DNA of 64,000 nt, taken from Streptomyces sp. Je 1-369 (lineage in GTDB: Bacteria; Actinomycetota; Actinomycetes; Streptomycetales; Streptomycetaceae). Made by a program: the position numbers and the translations under genes. The stretch is from NCBI RefSeq assembly GCF_026810505.1, contig NZ_CP101750.1, forward strand, positions 6,381,501 through 6,445,500. The letters are read 5' to 3'. Every line of letters starts with the position of its first letter. Position 1 is the stretch's first letter. A model generated the notes under the pieces. The model was not told where the DNA came from and made no database searches. It saw only the letters and a list, made by a program, of their open reading frames with translations. Positions 21,335-30,521 of the stretch are shown here, piece after piece.

Positions 21335-21374
21335 CGGGGCCGGTCGACGGGGAAAATCCCGTCGATCGGCCCCG
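21335..21374 (+). terminator. Strong hairpin downstream of infB
   Basis: A 17-base stem (CGGGGCCGGTCGACGGG with CCCGTCGATCGGCCCCG, one G-U pair) around the loop GAAAAT. It lies 34 bases after the infB stop. It could terminate part of the transcription or protect an RNA end before the DUF503-rbfA-truB genes. Confidence 0.7.
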
Positions 21375-21456
21375 GCCGTTCCGTGTACGGTTCTTGTGTC
21401 CCTGCCAAGTGGTTGGCGGGGCCTCGACCCCGTACCGGCGGGACATCCGGACACAC

Positions 21457-21750
21457 ATGTATGTGGGGACTCTGTCCTTCGATCTGCTCCTCGGCGACGT
21501 ACATTCGCTGAAGGAGAAACGCTCCGTCGTCCGTCCCATCGTCGCCGAGCTCCAGCGCAAGTACGCGGTGAGCGCGGCGGAAGTGGGCGGTCAGAACCTG
21601 CACCGCAGGGCCGAGATCGGCCTCGCGGTGGTGTCGGGTGACGCGGGCCACCTCCACGACGTACTGGACCGGTGCGAGCGCCTCGTCGCCGCCCGGCCCG
21701 AAGTGGAGCTGCTGTCGGTGCGACGGCGGCTGCACGGCGACGATGACTGA
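21457..21750 (+). CDS. DUF503 family protein (YlxP-like)
   Basis: A 97-residue protein beginning MYVGTLSFDLLLGDVHSLKEK, the typical DUF503 N terminus, with RSVVRPIVAELQRKYAVSAAEV after it. The family is widely found between infB and rbfA and is thought to be linked to ribosome work, but its function is not established. The ATG at 21457 was chosen because it gives this conserved N terminus; no strong ribosome binding site is seen. Confidence 0.88.
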   Translation: MYVGTLSFDLLLGDVHSLKEKRSVVRPIVAELQRKYAVSAAEVGGQNLHRRAEIGLAVVSGDAGHLHDVLDRCERLVAARPEVELLSVRRRLHGDDD

Positions 21751-21800
21751 ACACAGCAAGACAAGCCCAGGGAATGCCCGGGGATAAGGGAGACGGAGCA

Positions 21801-22262
21801 GTGGCCGACAACGCGCGGGCGAAAAGGCTGGCGGACCTCATCCGAGAGGTGGTTGCTCAGAAGCTGCAGCGCGGGATCAAGGACCCGCGGCTCGGCACGC
21901 ACGTGACGATCACGGACACCCGGGTGACCGGTGACCTGCGGGAGGCCACGGTCTTCTACACGGTCTACGGCGACGACGAGGAGCGCGCGGCGGCCGCCGC
22001 GGGCCTGGAGAGCGCCAAGGGCGTCCTCCGGTCGGCGGTCGGACAGGCCGCGGGTGTGAAGTTCACGCCGACCCTGTCCTTCGTCGCCGACGCCCTGCCG
22101 GACAACGCGCGGGCCATCGAGGACCTGCTCGACAAGGCACGGATGTCGGACGAGAAGGTCCGGGAGGTCTCCGCGGGCGCCGAGTTCGCGGGCGGCGCGG
22201 ACCCGTACCGCAAGCCCGAGGACGAGTCCGACGACGAAACGGACGGCGACGCCCGAGCATGA
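21801..22262 (+). CDS. rbfA: Ribosome-binding factor A
   Basis: Late 30S maturation factor with a KH-like fold. The motifs NARAKRLADLIREVVAQKL, DPRLGTHVTITDTRVTGDL and PTLSFVADALPDNA are conserved. It has an acidic C-terminal tail (EDESDDETDGDARA) and is 153 residues long. The GTG at 21801 is preceded by GGGAGACGGAG and gives the expected start; an in-frame ATG at 21774 is less likely. It overlaps truB by ATGA at 22259-22262. Confidence 0.94.
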   Translation: MADNARAKRLADLIREVVAQKLQRGIKDPRLGTHVTITDTRVTGDLREATVFYTVYGDDEERAAAAAGLESAKGVLRSAVGQAAGVKFTPTLSFVADALPDNARAIEDLLDKARMSDEKVREVSAGAEFAGGADPYRKPEDESDDETDGDARA

Positions 22263-23164
22263 GCAACAGCGGCACCACGCCGGACGGCCTTGTCATCGTC
22301 GACAAGCCGTCCGGCTTCACTTCGCACGACGTGGTGGCCAAGATGCGCGGGATCGCCAAGACCCGCCGCGTCGGACACGCGGGCACCCTCGACCCCATGG
22401 CGACGGGCGTCCTCGTGCTCGGCGTCGAGCGCGCCACGAAGCTCCTCGGCCACCTAGCGCTGACCGAGAAGGAGTACCTGGGCACCATCCGCCTGGGCCA
22501 GAACACCCTCACCGACGACGCCGAGGGCGAGATCACCTCGTCGACGGATGCCTCGAAGGTCACCCGAGAGGGCATAGACGAGGGCATCGCCAAGCTGTCC
22601 GGCGACATCATGCAGGTGCCGTCCAAGGTCAGCGCCATCAAGATCGACGGCAAGCGGTCGTACGCCAGGGCCCGCAAGGGCGAGGACTTCGAGATCCCGG
22701 CCAGGCCGGTCACGATCTCCGCCTTCACGGTGTACGACGTCCGTGACGCGGTCGCCGAGGACGGCACGCCCGTGCTCGACCTGGTCGTCTCGGTCGTCTG
22801 CTCCTCCGGTACGTACATCAGGGCCATCGCCCGCGACCTGGGCGCCGACCTCGGCGTCGGCGGTCACCTGACCGCGCTGCGCCGCACCCGCGTCGGCCCC
22901 TACAAGCTGGACGCGGCGAAGACCCTCGACCAGCTCCAGGAAGAGCTGACCGTGATGCCCGTGGCCGAGGCCGCCGACCGGGCCTTCCCGCGCTGGGACG
23001 TGGACGACAAGCGCGGCAGGCTGCTGCTCAACGGCGTCCGCATCGACATGCCCGAGGAGTACGTGGGTGTGGGCGCCGTCGCCGTCTTCGACCCGGAGGG
23101 CCGCTTCCTGGTCCTCGCGGAGGAGTCGCGCGGCAAGGCCAAGAGCCTGGCCGTCTTCGCCTGA
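22259..23164 (+). CDS. truB: tRNA pseudouridine-55 synthase TruB
   Basis: Makes the conserved pseudouridine at position 55 in the T-loop of tRNAs. The catalytic Asp is in GHAGTLDPMATGVLVLGV, and the family motif VDKPSGFTSHDVV lies at the N terminus. A C-terminal PUA-like region covers the last 70 residues. Length is 301. The start codon overlaps the rbfA stop, so the two are coupled. It is followed by a perfect hairpin, marking the end of the translation-factor operon. Confidence 0.96.
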   Translation: MSNSGTTPDGLVIVDKPSGFTSHDVVAKMRGIAKTRRVGHAGTLDPMATGVLVLGVERATKLLGHLALTEKEYLGTIRLGQNTLTDDAEGEITSSTDASKVTREGIDEGIAKLSGDIMQVPSKVSAIKIDGKRSYARARKGEDFEIPARPVTISAFTVYDVRDAVAEDGTPVLDLVVSVVCSSGTYIRAIARDLGADLGVGGHLTALRRTRVGPYKLDAAKTLDQLQEELTVMPVAEAADRAFPRWDVDDKRGRLLLNGVRIDMPEEYVGVGAVAVFDPEGRFLVLAEESRGKAKSLAVFA

Positions 23165-23194
23165 CGTCGGCGCACCTCGTACCCCTGTGACGTA

Positions 23195-23226
23195 GTGGAG
23201 CGGCGGACCTCGGTCCGCCGCTCCAC
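23195..23226 (+). terminator. Terminator after truB
   Basis: A perfect 15-base stem, GTGGAGCGGCGGACC with GGTCCGCCGCTCCAC, and a 2-base loop (TC). It lies 31 bases after the truB stop and probably ends the rimP-truB operon. Confidence 0.85.
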
Positions 23227-23396
23227 GCTTCCCCCCTCTAGAGGTCTATCCACCGGCACGCCCCCATTCACCCCATCGGGCAGGCGCTCGGAGTGAACCG
23301 GGGGGTCGGAAGGGGGCGCGTTCGCGCCGTCCCCTGTCCCGCTGATCACCCCCGACCTACGGTCGAGGGAACGGGGCACGGCGGGGAGGTTCGAGC

Positions 23397-26300
23397 ATGG
23401 CGGGACGCGGCCGGGACGGCTTCTCGGTTCCGGCGCCGGAGTCGTCTCTGGTGCGGGTCTGCGATCTCGCGGGGCGACCGCGCGGCACGGGGTTCGCAGC
23501 CGACGAGCACGGCACGGTCGTCACCAGCCACGAGGCGGTCGACGGGCTCGCCCGGATCGTCCTGCACGCGCCGGACGACCGCACCTGCGTAGTGCCCGCC
23601 GAAGCCGTCGTGGAGCTGCCCGGCACCGACCTCGCCCTCGTCCGCACCGAAGGGCTCGGACTGCGGCCCCTGCCGGTCGCCGCCCGGACATCCGTGGCGA
23701 CCGGCACCTACGTACGCATCGCCGCACGCGGCTGGCGCGAGGCGCGGGTCCTCGGCACCTCAGCGGTCACGTACACGGCGACGGACCGCTTCCACCTGGT
23801 GGACGCGGCCCTGGAACTGGCGATCGGCACGGACGGCGCGGACGCGCTGCGGCTCGGCGGCGGCGCCGCGGGCGGGCCGGTCGTGGACGCGTCGACGGGC
23901 GCCGTGCTGGCGGTCCTCGGCACGGCCCTGCAACCCGGCCGGAGCGCGGCGCTCTCCCTCCCGGACCAGGACGTCTGCGCACACCGCCCCGCGGGCTTCG
24001 CCGTATCGCTTCTGCAAGCGGCCGCCGCCGACCCGGGCGGGCCGCTCGCCGAGCTCGTCGCGCGCAACGCCGCGACCGTTCCCGCGTACGGCGAAGACCT
24101 CAACCTCGCGGGCGCGCTGCACCTCACCGCCACCTCGGCGGGCTCCGACGGCCCGCCCGCCCCGCTCCACGAACCGGTCGAACGGCCCGACACGGCACGA
24201 GAGTTCGCCGCGTTCATGACCGGTACCGCCCGTGTGCTCGGCCTCGTCGGAGACCCCGGCACGGGGCGTACGACGGAGCTGGCCGCGCTCGCCGCACGAC
24301 GCGCGAGAGGCACCGAGCCCGCCCCCACGCTGTGGCTGCGCGGCGCGGACCTGCGGGGCACGGACGCGTCCGTGGCCGACGCGGTGGAGCGGGCGCTCGA
24401 CCGTGCGGGGCGCATCCTCACGGCGTCCGCGGGGGAGCCGGGTGACGAGCAGACACTCGGCGACCTGGGGGCCGGCCGGGTGGCCCGGCTCGTACGGGAC
24501 GCCGGGCGACCGCTCCTCCTCCTGCTCGACGGCCCCGAGGAGATGCCGGCCGTGCTGGCCCACCGCCTCGCGCAGTGGAGCGCCAACACGGCCCGATGGC
24601 TGCGGGACACGGGGGCCCGCCTCGTCGTCGCCTGCCGCGCGGAGTACTGGGAGCAGGCCGGCGCCCACTTCGACGCGGCGTCGCTGCACGCGGCGGCGGA
24701 CGGCGCGGAGCTCCCCGGTTGCGTACGCCTCGGGGACCTGCCGGAACCCCAGGCACGCCGGGCCCGCGCGCTCCACGGCATCCCGGACGGTGCCCTGGCC
24801 GCCGCCGACGCCCGGCACCCGCTGGCCCTGCGGCTGCTCTCCGAGGTGTGGGGCGCGACACCGGACGCGCCACCGCCGGGCACTCCTGGCCGCGACGACA
24901 TCTTCGGCGCCTACCTCGACCTGCTGTGCCTGCGGGTGGCGGTGCGGCTCGCGGCGGCGAACGGGCTGCGCGGCAACGCGGTGCGCCGTCTGGCGGCGAC
25001 GGTGTCGGGCCAGGTCCACGAGGCGGCCCGCCGCTGCCTCGGCCCCGGCCACGGGGAGCTGGACAGGACCTCCTTCGAGGAGACCTTCCCGTGGGGGACG
25101 CGGCTCCACGGCTGCACGGGCTGGGCATCAGCGGTACTGACGGAGGGACTCCTCGTACCCGCGGGGACGGGTTACCGCTTCGCGCACGAGGAGGTGGCGG
25201 ACTGGCTCCAGGGGACGCATCTGGACGTGGACGGGGCTTTGGGGGCGTTGGTGCATCGGCATCGGGGGGCGGGGAGGGGCGGCCCCGCGGTCCCGGAGCA
25301 GCGTCGGCGCAGGCCGGGCAGCACCTCTGCCCCGGCCCCCGCTCCCGCCCGCCCCCTGCCCGTGCCGCGGCACCGCATCGGGCCCGTGATCCAGGCGCTG
25401 CTGCTGCTCGGTCGGCAGCGGGGCGCCGCGGAGCTGGCGTCGCGGCTGGGTGAGCTCACCGACGCGCTGGTGGAGTTCGGCCGTGGGGGAGCGGGAGAGG
25501 GAGGCGACCGGGGGGACGCCGCGTGGTGGGCCGGGCACCTTCTCGGTGAGGTGCTGCTGCGCGTGCCCGACGCGACGCCCTACCTCGCCGTGCTCGAACC
25601 GCTCGCCGGGCGCGGGGAGTTCGCGACGGCGTTCTGGCTGCGGCTGCCGCTCGCCGAGGCCGACCGGTTCTCGCTGCTGCGCCGGCTCGTCGTGCACGAC
25701 GGCCCCCCTGGGACCCCGGACCGCCGCCTCGACGCCGTCGCCGCACTGCTCCGCGCCGACCCCGCGAACGTACAGCCGCACCTCGCGCGATGGTTCGCCG
25801 ACGAGCGGCCGCTGGACGGGGCGCCCGACGCCACCGTCGCCTCCGCCGCGCAGGCGCTGCTCCACACGCACCGGCACCGCGCCATCGACGACCTCACCGA
25901 GGCCCTCGTCGACTGCGCGCACGCGCGCGCCGACGAACTGCTCGCCGCGCTCGCCGAGGAGGAGCCCGCCGCCCTGTGCAGGGCGGTCGACCGCTGGGCC
26001 CGCGACGAACGCCCCGCCCGGCGCGTAGCGGCCGCCGCCTACGGCCTGCGCGCCGCCCCGCACGCCACCACGGTCGCCGAACACGCGCTCCTGCGCTGCG
26101 CCGCCCTCGCGCTGCTCGCCCGCCCCGCCGACGATGCCCTCCACGGCGCCGCGCTCGCCGTCCTCGTACGCGATCCGCAGACCCGCGCCCAGCACCTGCC
26201 GAACGCCCTGCGCCGCTTCACCGCCGGGGACCCGCAGCTGCCCGCGAGCGCCCTCGCCGCCGCCCTCACCACCCACTCCGACCTCGTCCTCGACGCCTTC

Positions 26301-26933
26301 CGCACCCGGCTGCACGCCCCGGACCCGGCCGCCGACGCCATCCTGTGCTGCCTCGCCGACGTGACCACGCCCGTCCTCGCCCGCCGCGTCGCCACCCTCG
26401 TCCACGACCTCCTGGAGGCCCGCCCCGAGGCGGCCGCGCCCGCCGTCGCGTACATCGACCGTCGCCTCGAACACGGCCCCGACGTGCGCCCCGTCCTCTT
26501 TCCCCTGGTCGCAGGCCTGCTGCACAGCAGACACGTACAGGTCCGCGCGGCCCTCGCGCCCGTGCTCGCCGCGCCCGGCACCGCCGCGTCACGCGCCCTG
26601 CGCGGCGAACTGCTCGACGTCCTGCTCAGCCAGGAGCGGGACGCCGCCGTCCTGGAGAGCGTCCTGCGGGCGGTGGTGCTCGGCGTGGCGGAGTGCGGCG
26701 AGGACCGTACCCGCGAGCGGGTCCACCGCACCGCGCTGCTCCTCGTCCGCACGCCGGAGGGCGCGTCCCGGTGCGACCGGTGCCTCGTCGAACTGGCCCG
26801 CGGCCGTCCGGGCTTCGCCGCGCTCGTCACCGGCTGGCTGGCCGACGCCCCGCAGGACTGGGCGGCCCTGATCGGCCCGAGCGCCCAGCGGGTGATCGAG
26901 AACCTCGCGGGCGGCATCCGCGTCCCTGCGTAG
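23397..26933 (+). CDS. Trypsin-like domain / P-loop NTPase / helical-repeat fusion protein, both active sites degenerate
   Basis: A 1178-residue protein of unknown function. Residues about 15-210 have a trypsin-like beta-barrel pattern (GTGFAADEHGTVVTSHEAVD; GTDLALVR). The catalytic Ser is replaced (GGGAAGGPVVD, Ala158 where GxSGGP is expected) and His45 is shifted by one, with Glu46 at the catalytic place. Residues about 280-470 form a STAND/AAA-like NTPase: GDPGTGRTTE at 285-293 has Arg291 in place of the P-loop Lys, and RPLLLLLDGPEEMP is the Walker B. Residues 500-1178 are Ala/Leu/Arg-rich helical repeats, HEAT-like. The ATG at 23397 follows GGGGAGG. It ends inside a 13-bp tandem repeat. 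Fusions of trypsin-like and NTPase domains are known in conflict systems of multicellular bacteria; whether this one acts so is inference. Confidence 0.75.
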   Translation: MAGRGRDGFSVPAPESSLVRVCDLAGRPRGTGFAADEHGTVVTSHEAVDGLARIVLHAPDDRTCVVPAEAVVELPGTDLALVRTEGLGLRPLPVAARTSVATGTYVRIAARGWREARVLGTSAVTYTATDRFHLVDAALELAIGTDGADALRLGGGAAGGPVVDASTGAVLAVLGTALQPGRSAALSLPDQDVCAHRPAGFAVSLLQAAAADPGGPLAELVARNAATVPAYGEDLNLAGALHLTATSAGSDGPPAPLHEPVERPDTAREFAAFMTGTARVLGLVGDPGTGRTTELAALAARRARGTEPAPTLWLRGADLRGTDASVADAVERALDRAGRILTASAGEPGDEQTLGDLGAGRVARLVRDAGRPLLLLLDGPEEMPAVLAHRLAQWSANTARWLRDTGARLVVACRAEYWEQAGAHFDAASLHAAADGAELPGCVRLGDLPEPQARRARALHGIPDGALAAADARHPLALRLLSEVWGATPDAPPPGTPGRDDIFGAYLDLLCLRVAVRLAAANGLRGNAVRRLAATVSGQVHEAARRCLGPGHGELDRTSFEETFPWGTRLHGCTGWASAVLTEGLLVPAGTGYRFAHEEVADWLQGTHLDVDGALGALVHRHRGAGRGGPAVPEQRRRRPGSTSAPAPAPARPLPVPRHRIGPVIQALLLLGRQRGAAELASRLGELTDALVEFGRGGAGEGGDRGDAAWWAGHLLGEVLLRVPDATPYLAVLEPLAGRGEFATAFWLRLPLAEADRFSLLRRLVVHDGPPGTPDRRLDAVAALLRADPANVQPHLARWFADERPLDGAPDATVASAAQALLHTHRHRAIDDLTEALVDCAHARADELLAALAEEEPAALCRAVDRWARDERPARRVAAAAYGLRAAPHATTVAEHALLRCAALALLARPADDALHGAALAVLVRDPQTRAQHLPNALRRFTAGDPQLPASALAAALTTHSDLVLDAFRTRLHAPDPAADAILCCLADVTTPVLARRVATLVHDLLEARPEAAAPAVAYIDRRLEHGPDVRPVLFPLVAGLLHSRHVQVRAALAPVLAAPGTAASRALRGELLDVLLSQERDAAVLESVLRAVVLGVAECGEDRTRERVHRTALLLVRTPEGASRCDRCLVELARGRPGFAALVTGWLADAPQDWAALIGPSAQRVIENLAGGIRVPA

Positions 26934-26979
26934 AGGAGACGCGTAGAGGAGACGCGTAGAGGAGACGCATAGAGGAGAC
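26928..26979 (+). repeat. Four 13-bp tandem repeats at the end of the NTPase gene
   Basis: GCGTAGAGGAGAC occurs three times exactly and once as GCATAGAGGAGAC, with no gaps. The first copy contains the TAG stop codon of the NTPase fusion gene. Each copy includes a GGAG ribosome-binding-like core. Confidence 0.9.
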
Positions 26980-27113
26980 CCACAGGAGTGACCCCCGCCA
27001 CTCCCTCCGGTGCGAGCCGCGAGGTGTCGGCATGGCACTCTTAGTCCTGCGCAATCGGCAATGGGAACGTACAGATGTACGTGACGTATACGGGTTCGGC
27101 GAGGAGCAAAGAA

Positions 27114-28067
27114 GTGCAGCGCTGGCGTGGCTTGGAGGACATCCCCCAGGACTGGGGGCGCAGCGTCGTCACCATTGGTTCCTACGACGGCGTGCACCGC
27201 GGGCACCAGCTCATCATCGGCCGTGCGGTGGAGCGCGCCCGTGAGCTCGGCGTGCCCGCCGTCGTCGTCACCTTCGACCCGCACCCCAGCGAGGTCGTCC
27301 GCCCCGGCAGCCACCCGCCGCTGCTCGCCCCGCACCACCGGCGCGCCGAGCTGATGGCCGAGCTGGGCGTGGACGCGCTCCTGATCCTCCCCTTCACCAC
27401 CGAGTTCTCGAAGCTGTCGCCCGCGGACTTCGTGGTCAAGGTCCTCGTCGACAAACTGCACGCGCGCGTGGTCGTCGAGGGCCCCAACTTCCGCTTCGGC
27501 CACAAGGCGGCGGGCAACGTCGACTTCCTGGCCGAGCTCGGCGGAACGTACGACTACGAAGTGGACGTCATCGACCTGTACGTCAGCGGCGAGGCGGGCG
27601 ACGGCGCGCCGTTCTCCTCGACCCTGACCCGGCGCCTGATCGCCGAGGGCGACGTCACCGGAGCGGCGGAGATCCTCGGCCGCCCGCACCGCGTCGAGGG
27701 CGTCGTCGTGCGCGGTGCGCAGCGCGGGCGCGAGCTCGGTTTCCCCACGGCGAACGTCGAGACCCTGCCGCACACCGCCGTCCCCGCGGACGGGGTCTAC
27801 GCCGGTTGGCTGCACGCCCAGGGCGAGGCGATGCCGGCGGCGATCTCGGTCGGCACGAATCCGCAGTTCGACGGCACGGAGCGGACGGTCGAGGCGTACG
27901 CGATCGACCGCGTCGGGCTCGACCTGTACGGGTTGCACGTGGCCGTGGACTTCCTGGCCTTCGTCCGCGGCCAGGCCAAGTTCGACTCGATCGACGCACT
28001 GCTCGTGGCGATGGCGGACGACGTGAAGCGCTGCGGGGAGCTCGTGGCGGCGGCGGAACGCGCGTAG
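27114..28067 (+). CDS. ribF: Bifunctional riboflavin kinase / FAD synthetase
   Basis: Makes FMN from riboflavin and FAD from FMN. The N-terminal nucleotidyltransferase domain has GSYDGVHRGHQ and VVTFDPHPSEVV. The C-terminal kinase domain has HRVEGVVVRGAQRGRELGFP with the PTAN motif. Length is 317 residues. The GTG at 27114 is preceded by GAGGAG with 7 bases of spacing; an in-frame ATG at 27075 lacks this support. The 180 bases upstream carry the end of the 13-bp repeats. No FMN riboswitch is recognised. Confidence 0.94.
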   Translation: MQRWRGLEDIPQDWGRSVVTIGSYDGVHRGHQLIIGRAVERARELGVPAVVVTFDPHPSEVVRPGSHPPLLAPHHRRAELMAELGVDALLILPFTTEFSKLSPADFVVKVLVDKLHARVVVEGPNFRFGHKAAGNVDFLAELGGTYDYEVDVIDLYVSGEAGDGAPFSSTLTRRLIAEGDVTGAAEILGRPHRVEGVVVRGAQRGRELGFPTANVETLPHTAVPADGVYAGWLHAQGEAMPAAISVGTNPQFDGTERTVEAYAIDRVGLDLYGLHVAVDFLAFVRGQAKFDSIDALLVAMADDVKRCGELVAAAERA

Positions 28068-28079
28068 TCGCCGGGGGCG

Positions 28080-28361
28080 GTGCGCGCGGCCTCGTCCCGA
28101 TGGCGCAGGTCAGGGCTGGGGAGAAACCTCGAACCGTCCTTGCCATCGCCGGTGGTTCGGTCATGGTCAGCGCACCGGTCGCCCCGGCCGCCGCCTATTG
28201 CAGCCGCTGATCTGGAAGGCGCCTGGACGCCCTACTGGCTGGTGAACGTCGCAGCGGCGACCACCAGCGAGGACGAAGAGGCCGTCCCGGGTCTCTACCG
28301 AGTGAACGCCCTCACCGGCAAGGTGTTCGACGCCGGAGGCGCCCCCGTCAGGACGAGCTGA
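28080..28361 (+). pseudogene. Possible gene remnant between ribF and the opp operon
   Basis: The open frame is intact, but its first 40 codons look non-coding (Arg/Ser/Pro-rich). From about 28200 it reads WTPYWLVNVAAATTSEDEEA and then LYRVNALTGKVFDAGGAPVR, which has the balance of a real protein C terminus. I recognise no family with confidence. It may be the tail of a lost gene. The whole 324-base gap between ribF and the oppF-type gene holds nothing else. Confidence 0.3.
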
Positions 28362-28391
28362 CCGCGGCCTGGTGGTCGCCGGACAGGGACG

Positions 28392-29441
28392 CTATCGCGC
28401 CGCCGCCCAGTGGCACGCCACCTGTGTCTCGCCCGCCCCGGAGAGCACCGCCAGGTCCTCCCCGCGGCAGCGGTCCGCGACTCCCGCGCGTTCCGCCTCG
28501 CCGGAGGCGAGTACCTGGCAGCGGGCGTGGAAGCGGCAGCCGCCGGGGATGCGGGAGGGGTCCGGGGGCTCGCCCGTCAGTACCACCGGGTCTCCCGGCG
28601 CCTCGGGCAGGACGGACAGCAGGGCCTGCGTGTACGGGTGCTGAGGTGACGTCAGTACCTCCTCCACCGTTCCCGTCTCCACGATCCGGCCCAGGTACAT
28701 CACCGCGACCCGGTCCGCGATGTTCCAGGCGAGGCCCAGGTCGTGCGTCACCACCAGCGCGGACAGGCCCAGGTCGTCGCGGAGCCGCAGCAGGAGCGCC
28801 AGGATCTCACCTCGTACGGACGCGTCCAGCGAAGCCACCGGCTCGTCGGCGACGATGAGCTCGGGTTCGAGGACCAGCGCGCCCGCGATGACGACGCGCT
28901 GGCGCTGGCCGCCGGACAGCTCGTGCGGGTAGCGCAGGAAGAAGCGGTCCGGCGGGCGCAGCCCGGCCCGCGAGAGCGCCCCCGCGACCGCCGCCCGCTC
29001 GTCGCCCCCGTACCCGTGGATGCGCAGCCCCTCCGCCACGGCGTCGTACACCGTGTGCCGCGGATTGAGCGACCCGCTCGGGTCCTGGAGGACCAGCTGG
29101 ACCCGTTTGCGGTACGCCTTGAGTGCGCGCCCCGAGTAGTTGAGCGGCTTGCCGCCGAACGTGACCTTGCCGGATGTCGGGGGCACGAGGCCGAGCAGTG
29201 AGCGCGCCAGCGTCGTCTTGCCGCAGCCCGACTCGCCCACGAGGGCGACGATCTCGCCGCCCTTGATGTCGAGGTCGACGCCGTCCACGGCACGCGCGGT
29301 GGCCCCGCCGCGGCGGCCGGGAAAGGCGATGTGCAGACCGGCGGCGGTGAGCAGCGGCCCACCGGATCCCGCGACAGTCGTCTCCGGTTCCTGCTCCTGC
29401 GTCGTCATGCGCGCGTCCTCTTCACGGGGGCTCTCGGTCAC
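28392..29441 (-). CDS. Peptide ABC transporter ATP-binding protein, OppF/DppF type
   Basis: Cytoplasmic ATPase of a peptide or nickel-type importer. Walker A is GESGCGKTTLARS, the signature is [15 protein letters not shown], and Walker B is LIVADEPVASLD. A C-terminal oligopeptide/dipeptide domain (PGGCRFHARCQVL, and further Cys residues) is present. The GTG at 29441 overlaps the upstream stop by GTGA and was chosen; an internal ATG at 29408 with GAAGAGGA before it is a good alternative. Last gene of the five-gene operon. Confidence 0.87.
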   Translation of the reverse strand: MTESPREEDARMTTQEQEPETTVAGSGGPLLTAAGLHIAFPGRRGGATARAVDGVDLDIKGGEIVALVGESGCGKTTLARSLLGLVPPTSGKVTFGGKPLNYSGRALKAYRKRVQLVLQDPSGSLNPRHTVYDAVAEGLRIHGYGGDERAAVAGALSRAGLRPPDRFFLRYPHELSGGQRQRVVIAGALVLEPELIVADEPVASLDASVRGEILALLLRLRDDLGLSALVVTHDLGLAWNIADRVAVMYLGRIVETGTVEEVLTSPQHPYTQALLSVLPEAPGDPVVLTGEPPDPSRIPGGCRFHARCQVLASGEAERAGVADRCRGEDLAVLSGAGETQVACHWAAAR

Positions 29442-30520
29442 GATGTGCGCTCCGCCGTCGCGGGAGCCGACGTGGGCTGCGCGGGAAGCGGTGCGCCCGC
29501 GTGAACGCAGGCCGCGCGGTGGTGCGGCCCCGCGTCCCGCAGCGCCTGGTCCTCCGTGGCGCAGGAGTCGAGGGCGACCGGGCAGCGGGGGTGGAACGTA
29601 CACCCCGTGGGGAGCGCGGACGGGTCGGGCGGATCGCCGGGCAGCCCGCGCGGGGCGAACCGGGACGCGATGTCGCCGATGCGCGGGAAGGCCGCCGAGA
29701 GGGCCTTCCCGTAGGGGTGCCGGGCGTTCTCGTAGACCTCGGAGGCCGGGCCCTCCTCGACGACACGGCCCGCGTACATCACCGCGAGCCGGTCACACGT
29801 GTCGGAGAGCACGGCCAGGTCGTGGCTGATCATCATCAGGCCGAGGTCCTGCTCGGCCACCAACTGCTCGATCAGGCGGAGGATCTGCGCCTGGATCATC
29901 ACGTCGAGCGCGGTGGTCGGCTCATCGGCGATGATGAGCCGCGGATCGCAGGCGAGCGCCATCGCGATCATCACGCGCTGGCGCTGGCCGCCGGACAGCT
30001 CGTGCGGATAGGCCTCCGCGCGGGCGGCGGGCAGTCCCACGTGTTCGAGGAGCTCACCGACCTTGGTCTTCGCGCCGGCCTGCGTCGCCTTCTTGTGCAG
30101 CAGGATCGGCTCGGCGATCTGGTCGCCGATGCGGTGCACGGCGTTCAGGGAGTGCATCGCGCCCTGGAAGACGATGGAGGCACCGGCCCAGCGCACCGCG
30201 CGGACCCGCCCCCACTTCATCGTGAGGACGTCCTCGCCGTCGAGCAGGATCTCGCCGGACACCTTGGTGCCCGCGGGCAGCAGCCGCAGCAGGGCCAGCG
30301 CGAGCGTGGACTTGCCGCACCCCGACTCGCCCGCGACGCCGAGCTTGTGCCCCGCGTCGACGTGCAGGTTCACACCGCGGACCGCTGCGGCGCCGTTCGC
30401 GTACGTCACTTCGAGCTCGCGTACGTCGAGGAGACGCCGCGGGCTCGCTTGGGCCTTGTCGGTCAACTGGGCCTTGTCGGTCAACTGGCTCTTGTCGGGC
30501 AACTGGGTGTTGTCGGTCAA
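29438..30520 (-). CDS. Peptide ABC transporter ATP-binding protein, OppD/DppD type, with N-terminal hexapeptide repeats
   Basis: Second ATPase of the importer. Walker A is [15 protein letters not shown], the signature [15 protein letters not shown], Walker [13 protein letters not shown], and the C-terminal peptide-transporter domain ends with [12 protein letters not shown]. The start is a TTG at 30520 overlapping the previous stop (TTGA). The first 24 residues are four 6-residue repeats of the type LTDKAQ, unlike other OppD proteins. The repeats come from an 18-bp duplication of the junction itself. Length is 360 from this start. Confidence 0.86.
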   Translation of the reverse strand: MTDNTQLPDKSQLTDKAQLTDKAQASPRRLLDVRELEVTYANGAAAVRGVNLHVDAGHKLGVAGESGCGKSTLALALLRLLPAGTKVSGEILLDGEDVLTMKWGRVRAVRWAGASIVFQGAMHSLNAVHRIGDQIAEPILLHKKATQAGAKTKVGELLEHVGLPAARAEAYPHELSGGQRQRVMIAMALACDPRLIIADEPTTALDVMIQAQILRLIEQLVAEQDLGLMMISHDLAVLSDTCDRLAVMYAGRVVEEGPASEVYENARHPYGKALSAAFPRIGDIASRFAPRGLPGDPPDPSALPTGCTFHPRCPVALDSCATEDQALRDAGPHHRAACVHAGAPLPAQPTSAPATAERTS

Positions 30521-30521
30521 C
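30456..30521 (-). repeat. Four 18-bp direct repeats across the oppC/oppD junction
   Basis: The core GTTGACCGACAA (minus strand) recurs at exact 18-base steps at plus-strand positions 30456, 30474, 30492 (one mismatch) and 30510. The most upstream copy contains both the oppC stop and the oppD TTG start, so the other three copies are in-frame duplicates of the start region. Confidence 0.9.
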
